Shown one piece after another: positions 11,610 to 20,721 of a DNA stretch of 64,000 nt. The first letter of the stretch is position 1; the number at the start of each line of letters is the position of its first letter. The translations under genes were made by a program, and so were the position numbers. The DNA is from Eukaryota sp. TZLM1-RC (taxonomy: Eukaryota; Metamonada: BaSk clade). The notes below the pieces were generated by a model that worked only from the letters and a program-made list of their open reading frames with translations, made no database searches and was not told the origin of the DNA. The DNA lies in NCBI GenBank assembly GCA_040285825.1, contig JAUPSS010000009.1, forward strand, positions 186,001 to 250,000, given 5' to 3'.

Positions 11610-12323
11610 TCAAGTCTTTTTCAATAAATAACAATGAACCGGTCCTCTAACTGCCTCATTTCCAGCATACTTTGACTCATCTTCAAATAAAGGTTCAAAG
11701 CTGGTATCTGTTTCAAAATGTTCAACGAAAAGCCCTTGAGAAGAGCAAACCTCAAAAAATTGCAAATCTTGCTGAACATAACAGGGACGATGATGAGAGA
11801 ATGCGAATATAGCCACACTACTAGGTCCCAATAATGAACTAATGGTAGATGCTAGAGATTCGTGACAAGAATGATTAAACACTAAATCACTGCATATGAT
11901 AATATCAGGTGTTCCACCCAAACTCTGAATCACATCCTCTACTGGATTTCCCCATATCAATGGCTGGATAAAAAACTTGGAAAAACCATTAGATTGACAG
12001 TTGAAGCGGATGTTCTCAAGTACTTTAGGCTCAGGATAATCAGTGAAGCAGACAGTGGCACCACAAATACCAGCGAATAGACCAACAAGACCAGAACCAG
12101 AACCGAGTTCAACAATCGTTTTGTTATTGCAATCAAAAGTCTTGTTGAAGATTTTATTACAAAGATATCGGGCTGCATTGCTCACAACGTGTCCCCATAG
12201 AGCAGTAGTTCCAAGATTTCTCATTTGTAGTGAGATACTGCCATATGAGAACGTCTGAAAAGTAGGTTTTGGTGATTCAGGATAAAAATCATCTGGATCA
12301 GAGAAGAGATTGGTCTCCTCCAT
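11610..12323 (-). CDS. EFM7: EFM7/NNT1-like class I methyltransferase (elongation factor 1A)
   Basis: ATG at 12323, 237 residues, the usual size of the family. The N-terminus reads LFSDPDDFYPESPKPTFQTF, close to the FPEDP.(E/D)YY..PKPTF opening of fungal Nnt1/Efm7. The SAM-binding core is VELGSGSGLVGLFAGICGA (motif I) followed by the TDYPEPKVLENIRFNC segment, which is distinctive for this group, and IIICSDLVFNHSCHE as motif II. In yeast, Efm7 methylates the N-terminal glycine and adjacent lysine of eEF1A. That function is carried over from the family and not shown here. Adjacent METTL21-type families share the fold, so the substrate is the uncertain point. The gene sits between the DOCK and SET genes, all on the minus strand, with ordinary spacers, so co-regulation is not implied. 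Confidence 0.78.
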   Translation of the reverse strand: MEETNLFSDPDDFYPESPKPTFQTFSYGSISLQMRNLGTTALWGHVVSNAARYLCNKIFNKTFDCNNKTIVELGSGSGLVGLFAGICGATVCFTDYPEPKVLENIRFNCQSNGFSKFFIQPLIWGNPVEDVIQSLGGTPDIIICSDLVFNHSCHESLASTISSLLGPSSVAIFAFSHHRPCYVQQDLQFFEVCSSQGLFVEHFETDTSFEPLFEDESKYAGNEAVRGPVHCYLLKKT

Positions 12324-12630
12324 GATAGTAGATGTTGCCTATATCAAAGTAGGGAGTATGAAAGTAAATGGAATTACATTTTGAACTTCCTCTTTGAAGG
12401 AAATATGACAAGAAAAATTGTACTTAGAAGTATTAATTAAATTAATTTACTCAGTTGATTCAGTACTGTGTATGTTGTAATGATGTGCTTTTATTATTTG
12501 GTTGATAATGGCTATATTTTCCCAAAGATATTACTAAGGCATAACATGGTGCCGAATAAGTGCCAACAACTGAAGAAATATTCAAATGTAGAAAAACTCT
12601 TGAAATGATGCTTTATTATCACATTAGAGA
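12324..12630. other. Spacer between methyltransferase and SET genes
   Basis: 307 bp of AT-rich sequence holding the 5' flank of the methyltransferase gene and the 3' flank of the SET gene. I see no further gene or repeat in it. Confidence 0.5.
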
Positions 12631-14832
12631 TTATGAATAAAACTTGAAGGCTTTATAATCTAGTAATGATCCATCCAACAAATTTCCAAACCCGATAGAG
12701 AAAAGCTCTTCAACAGGAATAGATGTTAATTCAGAGACTACTGATAGTGCTTCACGTACAGTATAACCAAGAACAAAAACAACTTTTCTGAAATCATCAA
12801 TTACCTCCTGAATATCAGTAGGAGTCCCTCGAGTCAAGAAAGAAATAACTAAATTCACACGCAAGACAAACCCAATATCTTGCACAACGAAATTGTCAAC
12901 GCCAAGTTCTTTGAATTTCGCCAATAATCTAAGATTCCATGAATCAGTAGTGGCAAAATCTTGGTTGAACAATGCTAATTGTGCCTCCATATTGAAGAGA
13001 CGCAAGTAGCCAACTTTCAGGCATTTGGGGAGAGAATTAATCTTATTAAATAACAACTTGCGTTTTTTTGAACTCAAAACCTGTTTCGCTTGGCTGATTG
13101 TTCTACTAGAAAGTCCTTGTTTGAAAAATGAACAAGCCTTATTGATTAATTTTTCATCTTCCTGAATTTGGCGATCTCTTCTAGTCAACTGACATCTTTG
13201 GCAGTGGCAAGTAAAACCAGTGCCCTCTGAGAAGTTCTTCAACTGCTTGGCTCGATCATTTAATGGTTGAAGAGTGTCAATATAGGAAATAAACAATTCT
13301 TCACCTTTCTCAATATCAAGTGTAGCATAAACAAACATGAAATCTCCAATAAAGAAATAAGTACAATTAGGAGAGCAGGAATGGTTAAATAGAGACATCT
13401 TTAACCAAAACCCGCAGCCTTTTTCACTTGCTTCTATTCTAAACCAATTAGTTCTCACAGTTTGTTCAATATGACGTATATTTAAGGTATCATGGATTGA
13501 ATTATCAACATTGACTCCTCTTGCAAGTTGGAAAAACTCCTGCTTTTCAGTAGAATCATCAGGCAACAACGAAAGCTTCTGAATCGCTTTCCGAATAACA
13601 ACCTTCTGATCCATGGTGTCAGCGTGAGTTGAGTAAGGGTTAATATCCAACGACAATGGATCAAGACTTTCCTTTTTTGGAATATATGCAGCGAAAGCCT
13701 TCCCGGCCATGACAAGCGTTCCTTTAGGAATGGTTTTGATCGCCCTTATACCCCGTCCCATGGAATGTGTGTTAAATTCTTGAATCAGGGAAGAGAAGAA
13801 ATCTCCATGAGATCTGTCAAGGTAGTCATTGACTTTAGCTTCTTGTGAGAGTTGAGGGTAGTTATACCACCCATTAATCTCCTCTTGAGCCCTTTTTGCC
13901 TTATTGATTAATTGGTACCTTTCATTTTCTCTTATCAATTCCAATTCGTTAGCATGTAGCACTTCTTCAACCCTTCCCATCATAAGGGCAGCTGTAAGTT
14001 TTCTATAAGCCGCCTTCTCATGGGTGGGGTCGATCAAAAGTGCGTTGGAAGAAGCTGAATACGCAGCTTCCCAATGCTCAAGCTTAATATTACAGGCAGC
14101 AAGATTGGAGTTTAGAACAACCAATAAAGACTCAGGAGGAGAAAGTGAAAGGGCAGACGACCACAACTTTTCTGCCCGTTGATAATCCCCCTGGAGAAAC
14201 GCCTTGCTGCCCAACTCTTTAAGCTGGAAGGGATCCTGCGAAAGAGAGGTTTTTTTCCCTTGAGCCATTAACCACTCTTGTTTGCTGTTATAGCGAATGA
14301 TGCCGTGTGGATGATCACATCGAAGTAAAAGTGGATTCGCACGGCTGTCTTGTGCGTTCTTCATGAAAGGTTCTATCACGGCAACATAAGAACCCTTAGG
14401 AAAGTATATTGCGGGATCCTTGTCAGCAGGAACAAGGTTGTAGCTAGATAGTTGCATAAAATGGCTGTTGCTATCACGGATAAGTACATGGGTGGCAGTC
14501 GATCTAAAAGGATCTGCCACAACTTTAGCAAACAAAACATAGCCAGAATGGAGGTAATTCACCTTCTGGACAATTGAGGATAGAGTTATTGGTCTAAGGG
14601 TTTCCAAAGGAGGAATAACAATGTGTCTGATGGCCGAACCAACCGATTGTTTGACTAAAGACGAATGACCTTGGTGATTGGATGACTGTTTTCCCCCTTC
14701 TTCAAAAATATAACGATATACACTTTCAGGAGGAAGAACCCCAGAATAAATAGAAGGAGGACCAGCAGATTGTCTTTGTTGAATGACTTGTTCAAAAGGT
14801 TCCAACAAATCTTTAAACAAAGAATTCTGCAT
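12631..14832 (-). CDS. TPR + SET domain protein (SMYD/Set5-like lysine methyltransferase)
   Basis: ATG at 14832, 733 residues. Residues about 60-190 form a beta-rich N-terminal region. Tetratricopeptide repeats lie at about 197-300 (LGSKAFLQGDYQRAEKLWSS and following helices). The SET domain starts near residue 357 (GRGIRAIKTIPKGTLVMAGK), has the NHSCSPNC SAM/knot motif near 482 and GEELFISYID after it. A Cys-rich post-SET cluster (GFTCHCQRCQ) follows near 540. A helical C-terminus completes the protein. This order matches fungal TPR-SET proteins related to SMYD enzymes, which methylate lysines on histones or other proteins; no MYND finger is visible. The catalytic elements look intact. The substrate is unknown. 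The gene ends the conserved block: its 5' flank abuts the Fanzor locus. Confidence 0.85.
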   Translation of the reverse strand: MQNSLFKDLLEPFEQVIQQRQSAGPPSIYSGVLPPESVYRYIFEEGGKQSSNHQGHSSLVKQSVGSAIRHIVIPPLETLRPITLSSIVQKVNYLHSGYVLFAKVVADPFRSTATHVLIRDSNSHFMQLSSYNLVPADKDPAIYFPKGSYVAVIEPFMKNAQDSRANPLLLRCDHPHGIIRYNSKQEWLMAQGKKTSLSQDPFQLKELGSKAFLQGDYQRAEKLWSSALSLSPPESLLVVLNSNLAACNIKLEHWEAAYSASSNALLIDPTHEKAAYRKLTAALMMGRVEEVLHANELELIRENERYQLINKAKRAQEEINGWYNYPQLSQEAKVNDYLDRSHGDFFSSLIQEFNTHSMGRGIRAIKTIPKGTLVMAGKAFAAYIPKKESLDPLSLDINPYSTHADTMDQKVVIRKAIQKLSLLPDDSTEKQEFFQLARGVNVDNSIHDTLNIRHIEQTVRTNWFRIEASEKGCGFWLKMSLFNHSCSPNCTYFFIGDFMFVYATLDIEKGEELFISYIDTLQPLNDRAKQLKNFSEGTGFTCHCQRCQLTRRDRQIQEDEKLINKACSFFKQGLSSRTISQAKQVLSSKKRKLLFNKINSLPKCLKVGYLRLFNMEAQLALFNQDFATTDSWNLRLLAKFKELGVDNFVVQDIGFVLRVNLVISFLTRGTPTDIQEVIDDFRKVVFVLGYTVREALSVVSELTSIPVEELFSIGFGNLLDGSLLDYKAFKFYS

Positions 14833-14966
14833 CTGATGTGTGGTTGATAATAAGACTAAATAAAAAGGAGTTAATTACAAAAACTTCTTTCAAATCTGCT
14901 ACTGAGAATTTCACACAAAGTGAATATTGAATAAATATCCCTAATAATTGTGTAAACTTCTCAGCA

Positions 14967-14996
14967 CCAAGGGTTAGTATACACTAAACACCTTGG
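14967..14996. repeat. 30 bp hairpin just downstream of the Fanzor stop codon
   Basis: CCAAGG (14967-14972) pairs with CCTTGG (14991-14996), and TTAGT pairs with ACTAA inside it, leaving a 4-nt loop (ATAC). It starts 21 bp past the Fanzor stop on that gene's strand. TnpB/Fanzor guide RNAs and transposon ends lie in this position in known systems; here that is only a positional inference. Confidence 0.55.
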
Positions 14997-15016
14997 AAAT
15001 ACGTTGATTAAAACAG

Positions 15017-16090
15017 CTACTGCTGTCTTCTTAGACGTCTCACACGCCTTGGCCTTCTGAATGGTTCTGGCCTAGTACCAGTGAAATACTCACTAATTGC
15101 AATCTCCAGCTGGTTTCTGGAGGCTGAGATGTCTCTAGACCAGTTGGTCTGACATCGAGGGCAATCGAACTTAGCGTTATTTACCCTTCCGTCATCATGA
15201 TAGATCTTTCTATGAAAGACCTTACAGCAATTCACATTTGCTGAGGTCATAAACTCGTCCCCGACTTTGACGCTTTCAAAGTGTTTTTTGATTTGTTTGA
15301 GAAATCTCTTTCGGGGGGATTTCACAGATTGACGAGATGGACCACCACCGCCATTGCCGAACCAAACTATAGTGTTTCTTCCTTCAGACAAGCGTTTAAT
15401 TTTGTTAATAAAACTAGTTAGTCTCTTTTGTCTTCGTATGAAGAAATCAAACTTATTTCTTCTCAGCTTTTTTCTTGCACCAAGCTGCAAATTTCCAGAC
15501 ATAATTGAAGCATATTCAGGCTCTTCCTCAGATTCAGGAACATAAGGTAAACTTATTTCAATCAGATACTCTTGGAAGCTCTGAGCGGAATAAGTGTTAG
15601 GAGTTGCTTGAGTGAGAGGAGGGGGGTGATTTAGTCTTCGTTCTTTTGGATTCAGTAGCAGTCCAGAACGTTCAAAAACAGTAGCAGAATTTCGGAAAGA
15701 ACCAGCAGTCCAACCACAAAGATTGCTGTGGTTGGGATCAATGGCTACAAAAAACAAATTTTCATCAGGATCTCTGTAATTGGGCTGTTGTTCCACTGGT
15801 AACCGCGGTCTTCTCTGTGGATTTGCTGTTCTATGGACATTGGATTTTCGTTTCCTTTCAGAGTTGTGAAAATCATAATTTCCAGAGGCTCGCCTGGGCT
15901 CAAATTCCGCTTTACTTGGCCTATTATAAGTTTTTCTTTCCTTCTGGGTAAACGTAAACCGCAAAGAATCACCATTTGAAAAAATGGTATAGTTAATAAA
16001 TTTGGATTTATTAAAATACCGATAAGGGTTGTTCAGAAGCTCTTTGTTTGCATTTAGTTTTGTGAAATAAGCTTCTGCTTCTTTAGTCAA
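15017..16090 (-). CDS. Fanzor (eukaryotic TnpB-like RNA-guided nuclease), RuvC-bearing C-terminal portion
   Basis: About 357 residues, opening on a TTG (no ATG), so this is the downstream part of a longer gene. The split RuvC nuclease is visible. RuvC-I is FFVAIDPNHSNL with D118; a conserved IVWFGNGGGG strand follows; RuvC-II is VKVGDEFMTS with E279; RuvC-III is WSRDISASRNQLEI with D320. Between II and III lies a zinc ribbon with CPRC (C310, C313) but a tandem CC (288-289) where CxxC is usual. The RPEPFRRPRR tail is basic. This order and the DEF.TS / RD...RN motifs are those of Fanzor/IS605 OrfB proteins, which cut DNA using a guide RNA made from their own transposon. The N-terminal part is the overlapping frame to the right, out of phase by one base. 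A MULE transposase remnant lies next to it, head-to-head. Confidence 0.8.
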   Translation of the reverse strand: MTKEAEAYFTKLNANKELLNNPYRYFNKSKFINYTIFSNGDSLRFTFTQKERKTYNRPSKAEFEPRRASGNYDFHNSERKRKSNVHRTANPQRRPRLPVEQQPNYRDPDENLFFVAIDPNHSNLCGWTAGSFRNSATVFERSGLLLNPKERRLNHPPPLTQATPNTYSAQSFQEYLIEISLPYVPESEEEPEYASIMSGNLQLGARKKLRRNKFDFFIRRQKRLTSFINKIKRLSEGRNTIVWFGNGGGGPSRQSVKSPRKRFLKQIKKHFESVKVGDEFMTSANVNCCKVFHRKIYHDDGRVNNAKFDCPRCQTNWSRDISASRNQLEIAISEYFTGTRPEPFRRPRRVRRLRRQQ

Positions 16091-16883
16091 GCTGCAGAAG
16101 CATGGAGACCAACTGGACAGTGGAGAGAGAGTGCCTTTTCATCACATCAGGGCAGTTATCTTCTAAAAAAGATAAAATGTTCAAGCCAGATTGAACGATT
16201 GTTGCAGCAGACTCCATATTGATGGGAAACCGTTCGTTTCTTATTGAATTTTCGAACAAATTTTGACCGCCACCAATATAGGCGTTGGCTGTCATATTGA
16301 GCCAATGGACCAAGATATGCTGGTGTATTTCTTGATACCATTGTAAAATTGACTCATCTGGCTGAATCCCTTGAAGTACACAGTCGGCGTATTTCTTGGG
16401 CCAGGGGCAATTTAGAAACTGAGCACAGCTTTTGAAAAAATTGCGTTTCCAGACGACAGGGCCGTCAGCAAGCAACTGACAAAAGGCTTCTCGCAGTTGG
16501 ATGGCTCGACTGCCAAGAAGAGTGGAAAGACACCAAAATCTACCACCGTCGGCTGAGGTGGTTTCATTCAGCGGTCGCCAGGGCCAAAAGTGCTGAACAA
16601 GGTGTTGTAGCGCTTGGTAAACCAAAGGATGGTTTTCAAATGGCCTCCTTTGTTTAGGCTCACTTTGGCAAACAAAGTCGAAACAGAGGCTCCAGAACTG
16701 GCTTTGAGTAAGCCACATTGAGTGTTCTGGGTATTGGAGCACAAAGAGTCGTGCTAGGTGAGTAGCATGAGCTCCAATACTAGCAAGAACTTGGAACTGG
16801 CGTTCCATTGCTTGTTGTGCCTCTGAGTCGAAGAACTGGTTGACAGACGCTGCCACAGTTGTAGTTTGTAGAACGTTATTCAT
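16083..16883 (-). CDS. Fanzor N-terminal portion (separate frame)
   Basis: The first in-frame ATG is at 16883; the frame also runs upstream to 16979 without a better start. It encodes about 266 helical residues, rich in Trp, Gln and His (LFVLQYPEHSMWLTQSQFWS), with no enzymatic motif. It ends with a stop at 16083-16085 and overlaps the RuvC-bearing frame by 8 bp. Larger (Fanzor1-type) proteins carry an N-terminal region of this size before the RuvC half. The joint length of about 620 residues fits, and the residues across the overlap (MLLQL then TKEAEAYFTKL) read on naturally. I infer one gene split by a one-base frameshift or sequencing error. No GT-AG intron of credible length joins them. 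On its own this half would not be recognisable. Confidence 0.6.
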   Translation of the reverse strand: MNNVLQTTTVAASVNQFFDSEAQQAMERQFQVLASIGAHATHLARLFVLQYPEHSMWLTQSQFWSLCFDFVCQSEPKQRRPFENHPLVYQALQHLVQHFWPWRPLNETTSADGGRFWCLSTLLGSRAIQLREAFCQLLADGPVVWKRNFFKSCAQFLNCPWPKKYADCVLQGIQPDESILQWYQEIHQHILVHWLNMTANAYIGGGQNLFENSIRNERFPINMESAATIVQSGLNILSFLEDNCPDVMKRHSLSTVQLVSMLLQLD

Positions 16884-17283
16884 GGCAGTCAACACAGAAC
16901 GGAAACAGTCAGAAATGATTGAAAATTTGTTTCCTAAAATTGAAAATTTGTTGAAGTCAATCAATCTTATAGTTGTCAATTCAAAGTAAAGTTAGTTACA
17001 AGTGTTTATTAATGAGACATATGGTTCAAGATTACTTTCTGAATATTTTCCTTTCTTCAGACAAGAACTACATGTTACAAAAGTTGGTGAGTGGAGTTTG
17101 GTTGGGTTGTCATCATTGCCCAGATTCGTAATTGAATTTCATTTCATCACTTACAACATTTCATCACTTACTCTACTACGAACCTTCTCCTACGAATCCT
17201 TGCTTGCAGCTACTACCACTCTTTATGTCGGAAATTGAGAATCACTTTTATTTTAAGTAAAGTTTTTTTTTCTTCCTTCCTAT

Positions 17284-18367
17284 ATGGAATATAACCATGA
17301 ATACAAGATTGATTCTGGAATCAAATCAAATATAAAAGTCTCTACTATGCAGGGGCACTTATTTCGTAGAATGATCAACACAGAACTGTTACTACATTGT
17401 CATAGGTCCCTTCCCTCAAGTTCTTTTGTGGCTCCCTGGACTTCATATGAATCAGTCTGGCTGTCTTCCCTCTCTTCTATTCCTGATGTTCCACACCTTG
17501 TATTAAAGCTACAGAAGAGTCTACTTCCTGCATGTTTTCATCCTCAGTTCCAAAACTTTTCCAAACACTGCTACACGTTTTTCAAGAGAGTCAAATTTCC
17601 CCTTCTTTTCTCCAATCTGAACACTAAGGCCGAGAACAAAGCCTTAGAAGAGCTGATGCGCCTTCGTCATGAGCCTAATGATGCAAGAAACTCTGATGGA
17701 AGACGCTCTGGATCTCGTAAGGTCGCAACTGTTGCACAACCTAACTTTAAAATAAATGCTTTTTCTTCTCATACATGCTTTGGATCAATGTCTACCACCA
17801 ACAAGGCTGCAAATGCAGAATATATTGCAAATATGGCAAGTATTCAATCAAAACTCAGGGCCAACAATTTTTATTCACTTGGAACAACGTACTATTTTAG
17901 CTAGAACGTTCAAAACAAATGACAGCAATGATGGTTTATATGAAGTTGTTGGTTTAAGAAACAGTACTTTTACCGTAGACTTTATCAACAAAAAATGTAG
18001 TTGTAATGGGTGGCAAAATGATGGATACCCATGTACTCCCAGTTTGGCTGTTTATTTAAAGAAGCAAGTTGTGCCATTTGATGGTATAGCTAAAATTCAT
18101 AGTTTAGAGTATTACAAAAAGTCTTTCGAAACAAGTATTCACATTGTTCCTGATCGAAGTGAATGGGAGTTCAAGTCTAAATTTCAAATGGTGGATCCTC
18201 CTAGTGTGCCCAAAGTGGGTGGACGACCACGCAAGAAGCGAATTGATGCCTTTTCTCCACAAAGAAAGAGACAAAGTGTTGCACTGGTACAAGATGATTG
18301 GTTATCCTTGTTCCAAGAAGACAATGTCCCAGAACTCATCGACGTGGACGATGTTTATCCAGACTGA
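17284..18367 (+). pseudogene. MULE (Mutator-like) transposase C-terminal remnant with SWIM zinc finger
   Basis: Two overlapping frames (17284-17904 and 17756-18367) give a broken product. The second carries FTVDFINKKCSCNGWQNDGY then PCTPSLAVYL, which is the SWIM zinc-binding motif of MULE transposases, and ends with VPKVGGRPRKKRI, a typical MULE tail. The last ligand, normally His (CxH), is Pro here, so zinc binding is probably lost. The DDE catalytic domain is absent. The region between it and the Fanzor start (16980-17283) shows no gene I can support. It lies head-to-head with the Fanzor frames. Fanzors travel inside several DNA-transposon types, so the two may derive from one element, but I found no convincing terminal inverted repeats. 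Confidence 0.62.
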
Positions 18368-18690
18368 GACATGGAAAATCATTTCGACTTGCTGAATGAC
18401 GATGTGGTATAAACTAGTATTAATAATAAACACTTTGATGACAAATGGTCTTTATCAGCTCTAAAGTGATATAAACTCTTCGTATAGGTGATGTTAACAT
18501 TGATATAACCTCGACTGAAAGTAGCAGTGTCAGGAGAATGGCTGATGGAATATAAGCAAAGGTAGCCCGAAACATGTGCATTTTTGAAATTGCAAAGTGA
18601 AAACGTGAGCATTTTTGTAAATCACCCAAATAAAAAGGGGAGGATTTCCTCTTCATTCTCAGTGCTAGTAATAGATTCAAATATGCATAT

Positions 18691-20055
18691 ATGTCGTTTA
18701 CGACATCTCCTAGACGTGTACGCCGCGTGGCTGTCATAGATGATGCCTCTAATTCATCCCCCTCTGACCGACAAGTTCCTCTATCCGCCCGAACTTTTTC
18801 AACAACATTTTCTGGTAGCGATTCGGTTTCCATACCTGATGCCAGTGTTCGTCTCAATGATTCTGCGTCAGAACCTGGATCTCCTCCACCACAACCACCA
18901 ATTACAACTCCTCTTACCGCACCTTACCTCAATGAAGACGAGGATCTTTCTAGAAACTCATCATCGGCCCTCCTCCAGAAAGTCTCTGCTCTCCGTCGTA
19001 TGTTTCAAGCTGAACGATCAGCTAGATCCTCCTTAGAAGAAGAATTAAAATCAGTTCGTGCACAGTACAGAACATTGGAGAAAACACTCAGTGAAAAGGA
19101 TGAAGTTTGTGTTCGATTGTTTCGAGAAAAGGATCTCTTAGCCGAGAAACTTATAACTCTACAAACAGAAAGAGCCGCAGAATTGGAAACTGATCAATCT
19201 GATTACCACTCAACTGCTCTCCCAGTTAAAAACAAGAAGAAACAAGCAGGTGTGGAACACGCAAGACTATCAAATGACTTGAGAAGACTTGAACAAAAGA
19301 ATGAAGACCTCCAGGACTCTCTTGACACAACATCTTCCATGCTTGATGCTGCTCGTGCCCAAGCCAGGATAATGGAAGAGAAGGTGCGGCAACTGAGTGA
19401 TGCATTAGATGTTAAGGAGGAGGCTTTGGATCAGTCAGAGAAGGAAAAGAAGTCATTGAGAGATCGCTACAGAAGGCTTCAGCTTGAACTTTCTGCTTGT
19501 CTGGAAGAAAGGAATGACCAAGATCAGACCGTAGAGAAGTTGCAAGAAGAAGTTAAGTTAGCCTTGGAGGGACAGGAAGAGCAGAAACAGAAGGTGATTG
19601 AGGTTGAGGGTCAGGTTGGTTCGCTTTCACAGTCATTAAAGCAAAAACAGAAACAAAATCAACTATTAGCTGATCGGTTACTTGATCTGACACTTAAGAC
19701 ACAGAGATACAGGCTGGAAATTCGAAATTTTAGGGTTGTCAGAGTATCCAAGTTGGGATCATCCAATGCGGTCATAAACATCTGTAAGAGCCCGCGAACA
19801 GGTGATGTAATGCTTGAAGTTTCTTTTGGAAGTACTCTGAAGGTCACTCCATTAATGCAGCTCTGTGGGTTTTCCCTGCAGTCTGATACCACTTTTAAAA
19901 TAGAATTTTCTAAGGGTTATTATGAAATTTTTGAGTCAACAGAGGCACCTGAAATAATAGAGATTTTAAATGAGTTTACTAGGTCTTGTGCCGAAGCTGA
20001 GTCTTCCAAAGTAACAGAGGTTGCAGATCAATTTTTAGCCTTTTTGGGTTTGTGA
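18691..20055 (+). CDS. Coiled-coil protein with C-terminal globular domain, function not recognised
   Basis: ATG at 18691, 454 residues. Residues 1-95 are Ser/Pro-rich and disordered-looking. Residues about 95-345 are a long heptad-rich coiled coil (LLQKVSALRRMFQAERSARS and onwards, many Glu/Lys/Gln). The last 105 residues (from about 350) are a compact alternating beta/alpha stretch (LEIRNFRVVRVSKLG, then VMLEVSFGSTLKV) ending in an amphipathic helix. That pattern suggests a PH-like or similar small domain on a rod, as in cytoskeletal, spindle-pole or Golgi tethers, but I recognise no family. The start codon follows stops in the same frame and the frame has no breaks. Base composition resembles its neighbours. 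Confidence 0.72.
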   Translation: MSFTTSPRRVRRVAVIDDASNSSPSDRQVPLSARTFSTTFSGSDSVSIPDASVRLNDSASEPGSPPPQPPITTPLTAPYLNEDEDLSRNSSSALLQKVSALRRMFQAERSARSSLEEELKSVRAQYRTLEKTLSEKDEVCVRLFREKDLLAEKLITLQTERAAELETDQSDYHSTALPVKNKKKQAGVEHARLSNDLRRLEQKNEDLQDSLDTTSSMLDAARAQARIMEEKVRQLSDALDVKEEALDQSEKEKKSLRDRYRRLQLELSACLEERNDQDQTVEKLQEEVKLALEGQEEQKQKVIEVEGQVGSLSQSLKQKQKQNQLLADRLLDLTLKTQRYRLEIRNFRVVRVSKLGSSNAVINICKSPRTGDVMLEVSFGSTLKVTPLMQLCGFSLQSDTTFKIEFSKGYYEIFESTEAPEIIEILNEFTRSCAEAESSKVTEVADQFLAFLGL

Positions 20056-20721
20056 ATATACTTATCGTCGTTGTTTTTTTGCCAATTTGTGTGTTTTGAA
20101 GTTTTAATAAACTTTTTTAGTTTTACTATCAATAATACTATTTGTTTAAGTATTATTTCAGATTGCTAATGTATTTTGCCAAATAGATCACCTAGTTGAG
20201 AATCAGTTGGATGGTGCTCCACATTAAAAGTGTTGCAAACTTGAAATCTAATAAATTGCAGAAACTAAGTAGAAACTCTATTTAATGATTTAGATAGCAA
20301 TGTCATAATATGACCAGATTATGGTTTTCAATGAAGAGTTTATGGCGAAATATTGGGCAGAAAAAAAGGAATTGAATTGAATCAGAGTTTGGAGTTATAG
20401 CTTTCACGTGTTAAGGGGTTTCTCTGGTGAAGGTTTATGCTAAGTTTTATGTACTGAAGCTAAACTAAAACTTTATGTTACAACAACGGTCTCGGTACAC
20501 TTTCAAGGCTGTATAAGAGATAAAGTAGTGGAAAAGGGGACATTTAACAGTGTTGTATCATGTATTTGCAAGAAAGGCGACTATAAACTGATTAAGAGAA
20601 GTAAATCTATTGGAAGAATGAGATGAATACGCGTTTTCTGAGGTTATGATCTGAATGTGGGACACATGTAAATTCCTTCACTGTTCCTGTTGTATAAATC
20701 TACTGTCCTTTGCCAAATGCA
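20056..20721. other. Intergenic spacer
   Basis: 666 bp, AT-rich, with an AATAAA-type polyadenylation signal shortly after the coiled-coil gene. No coding frame, repeat or RNA gene that I can support. Confidence 0.5.

Noticed and set aside
14833-15016. Shared 9-mer ACTGAGAAT between the left flank of the Fanzor and the reverse complement near 18658 as terminal inverted repeats
   Set aside because: The match does not extend, no target duplication is visible, and 9 bp in AT-rich DNA is expected by chance.
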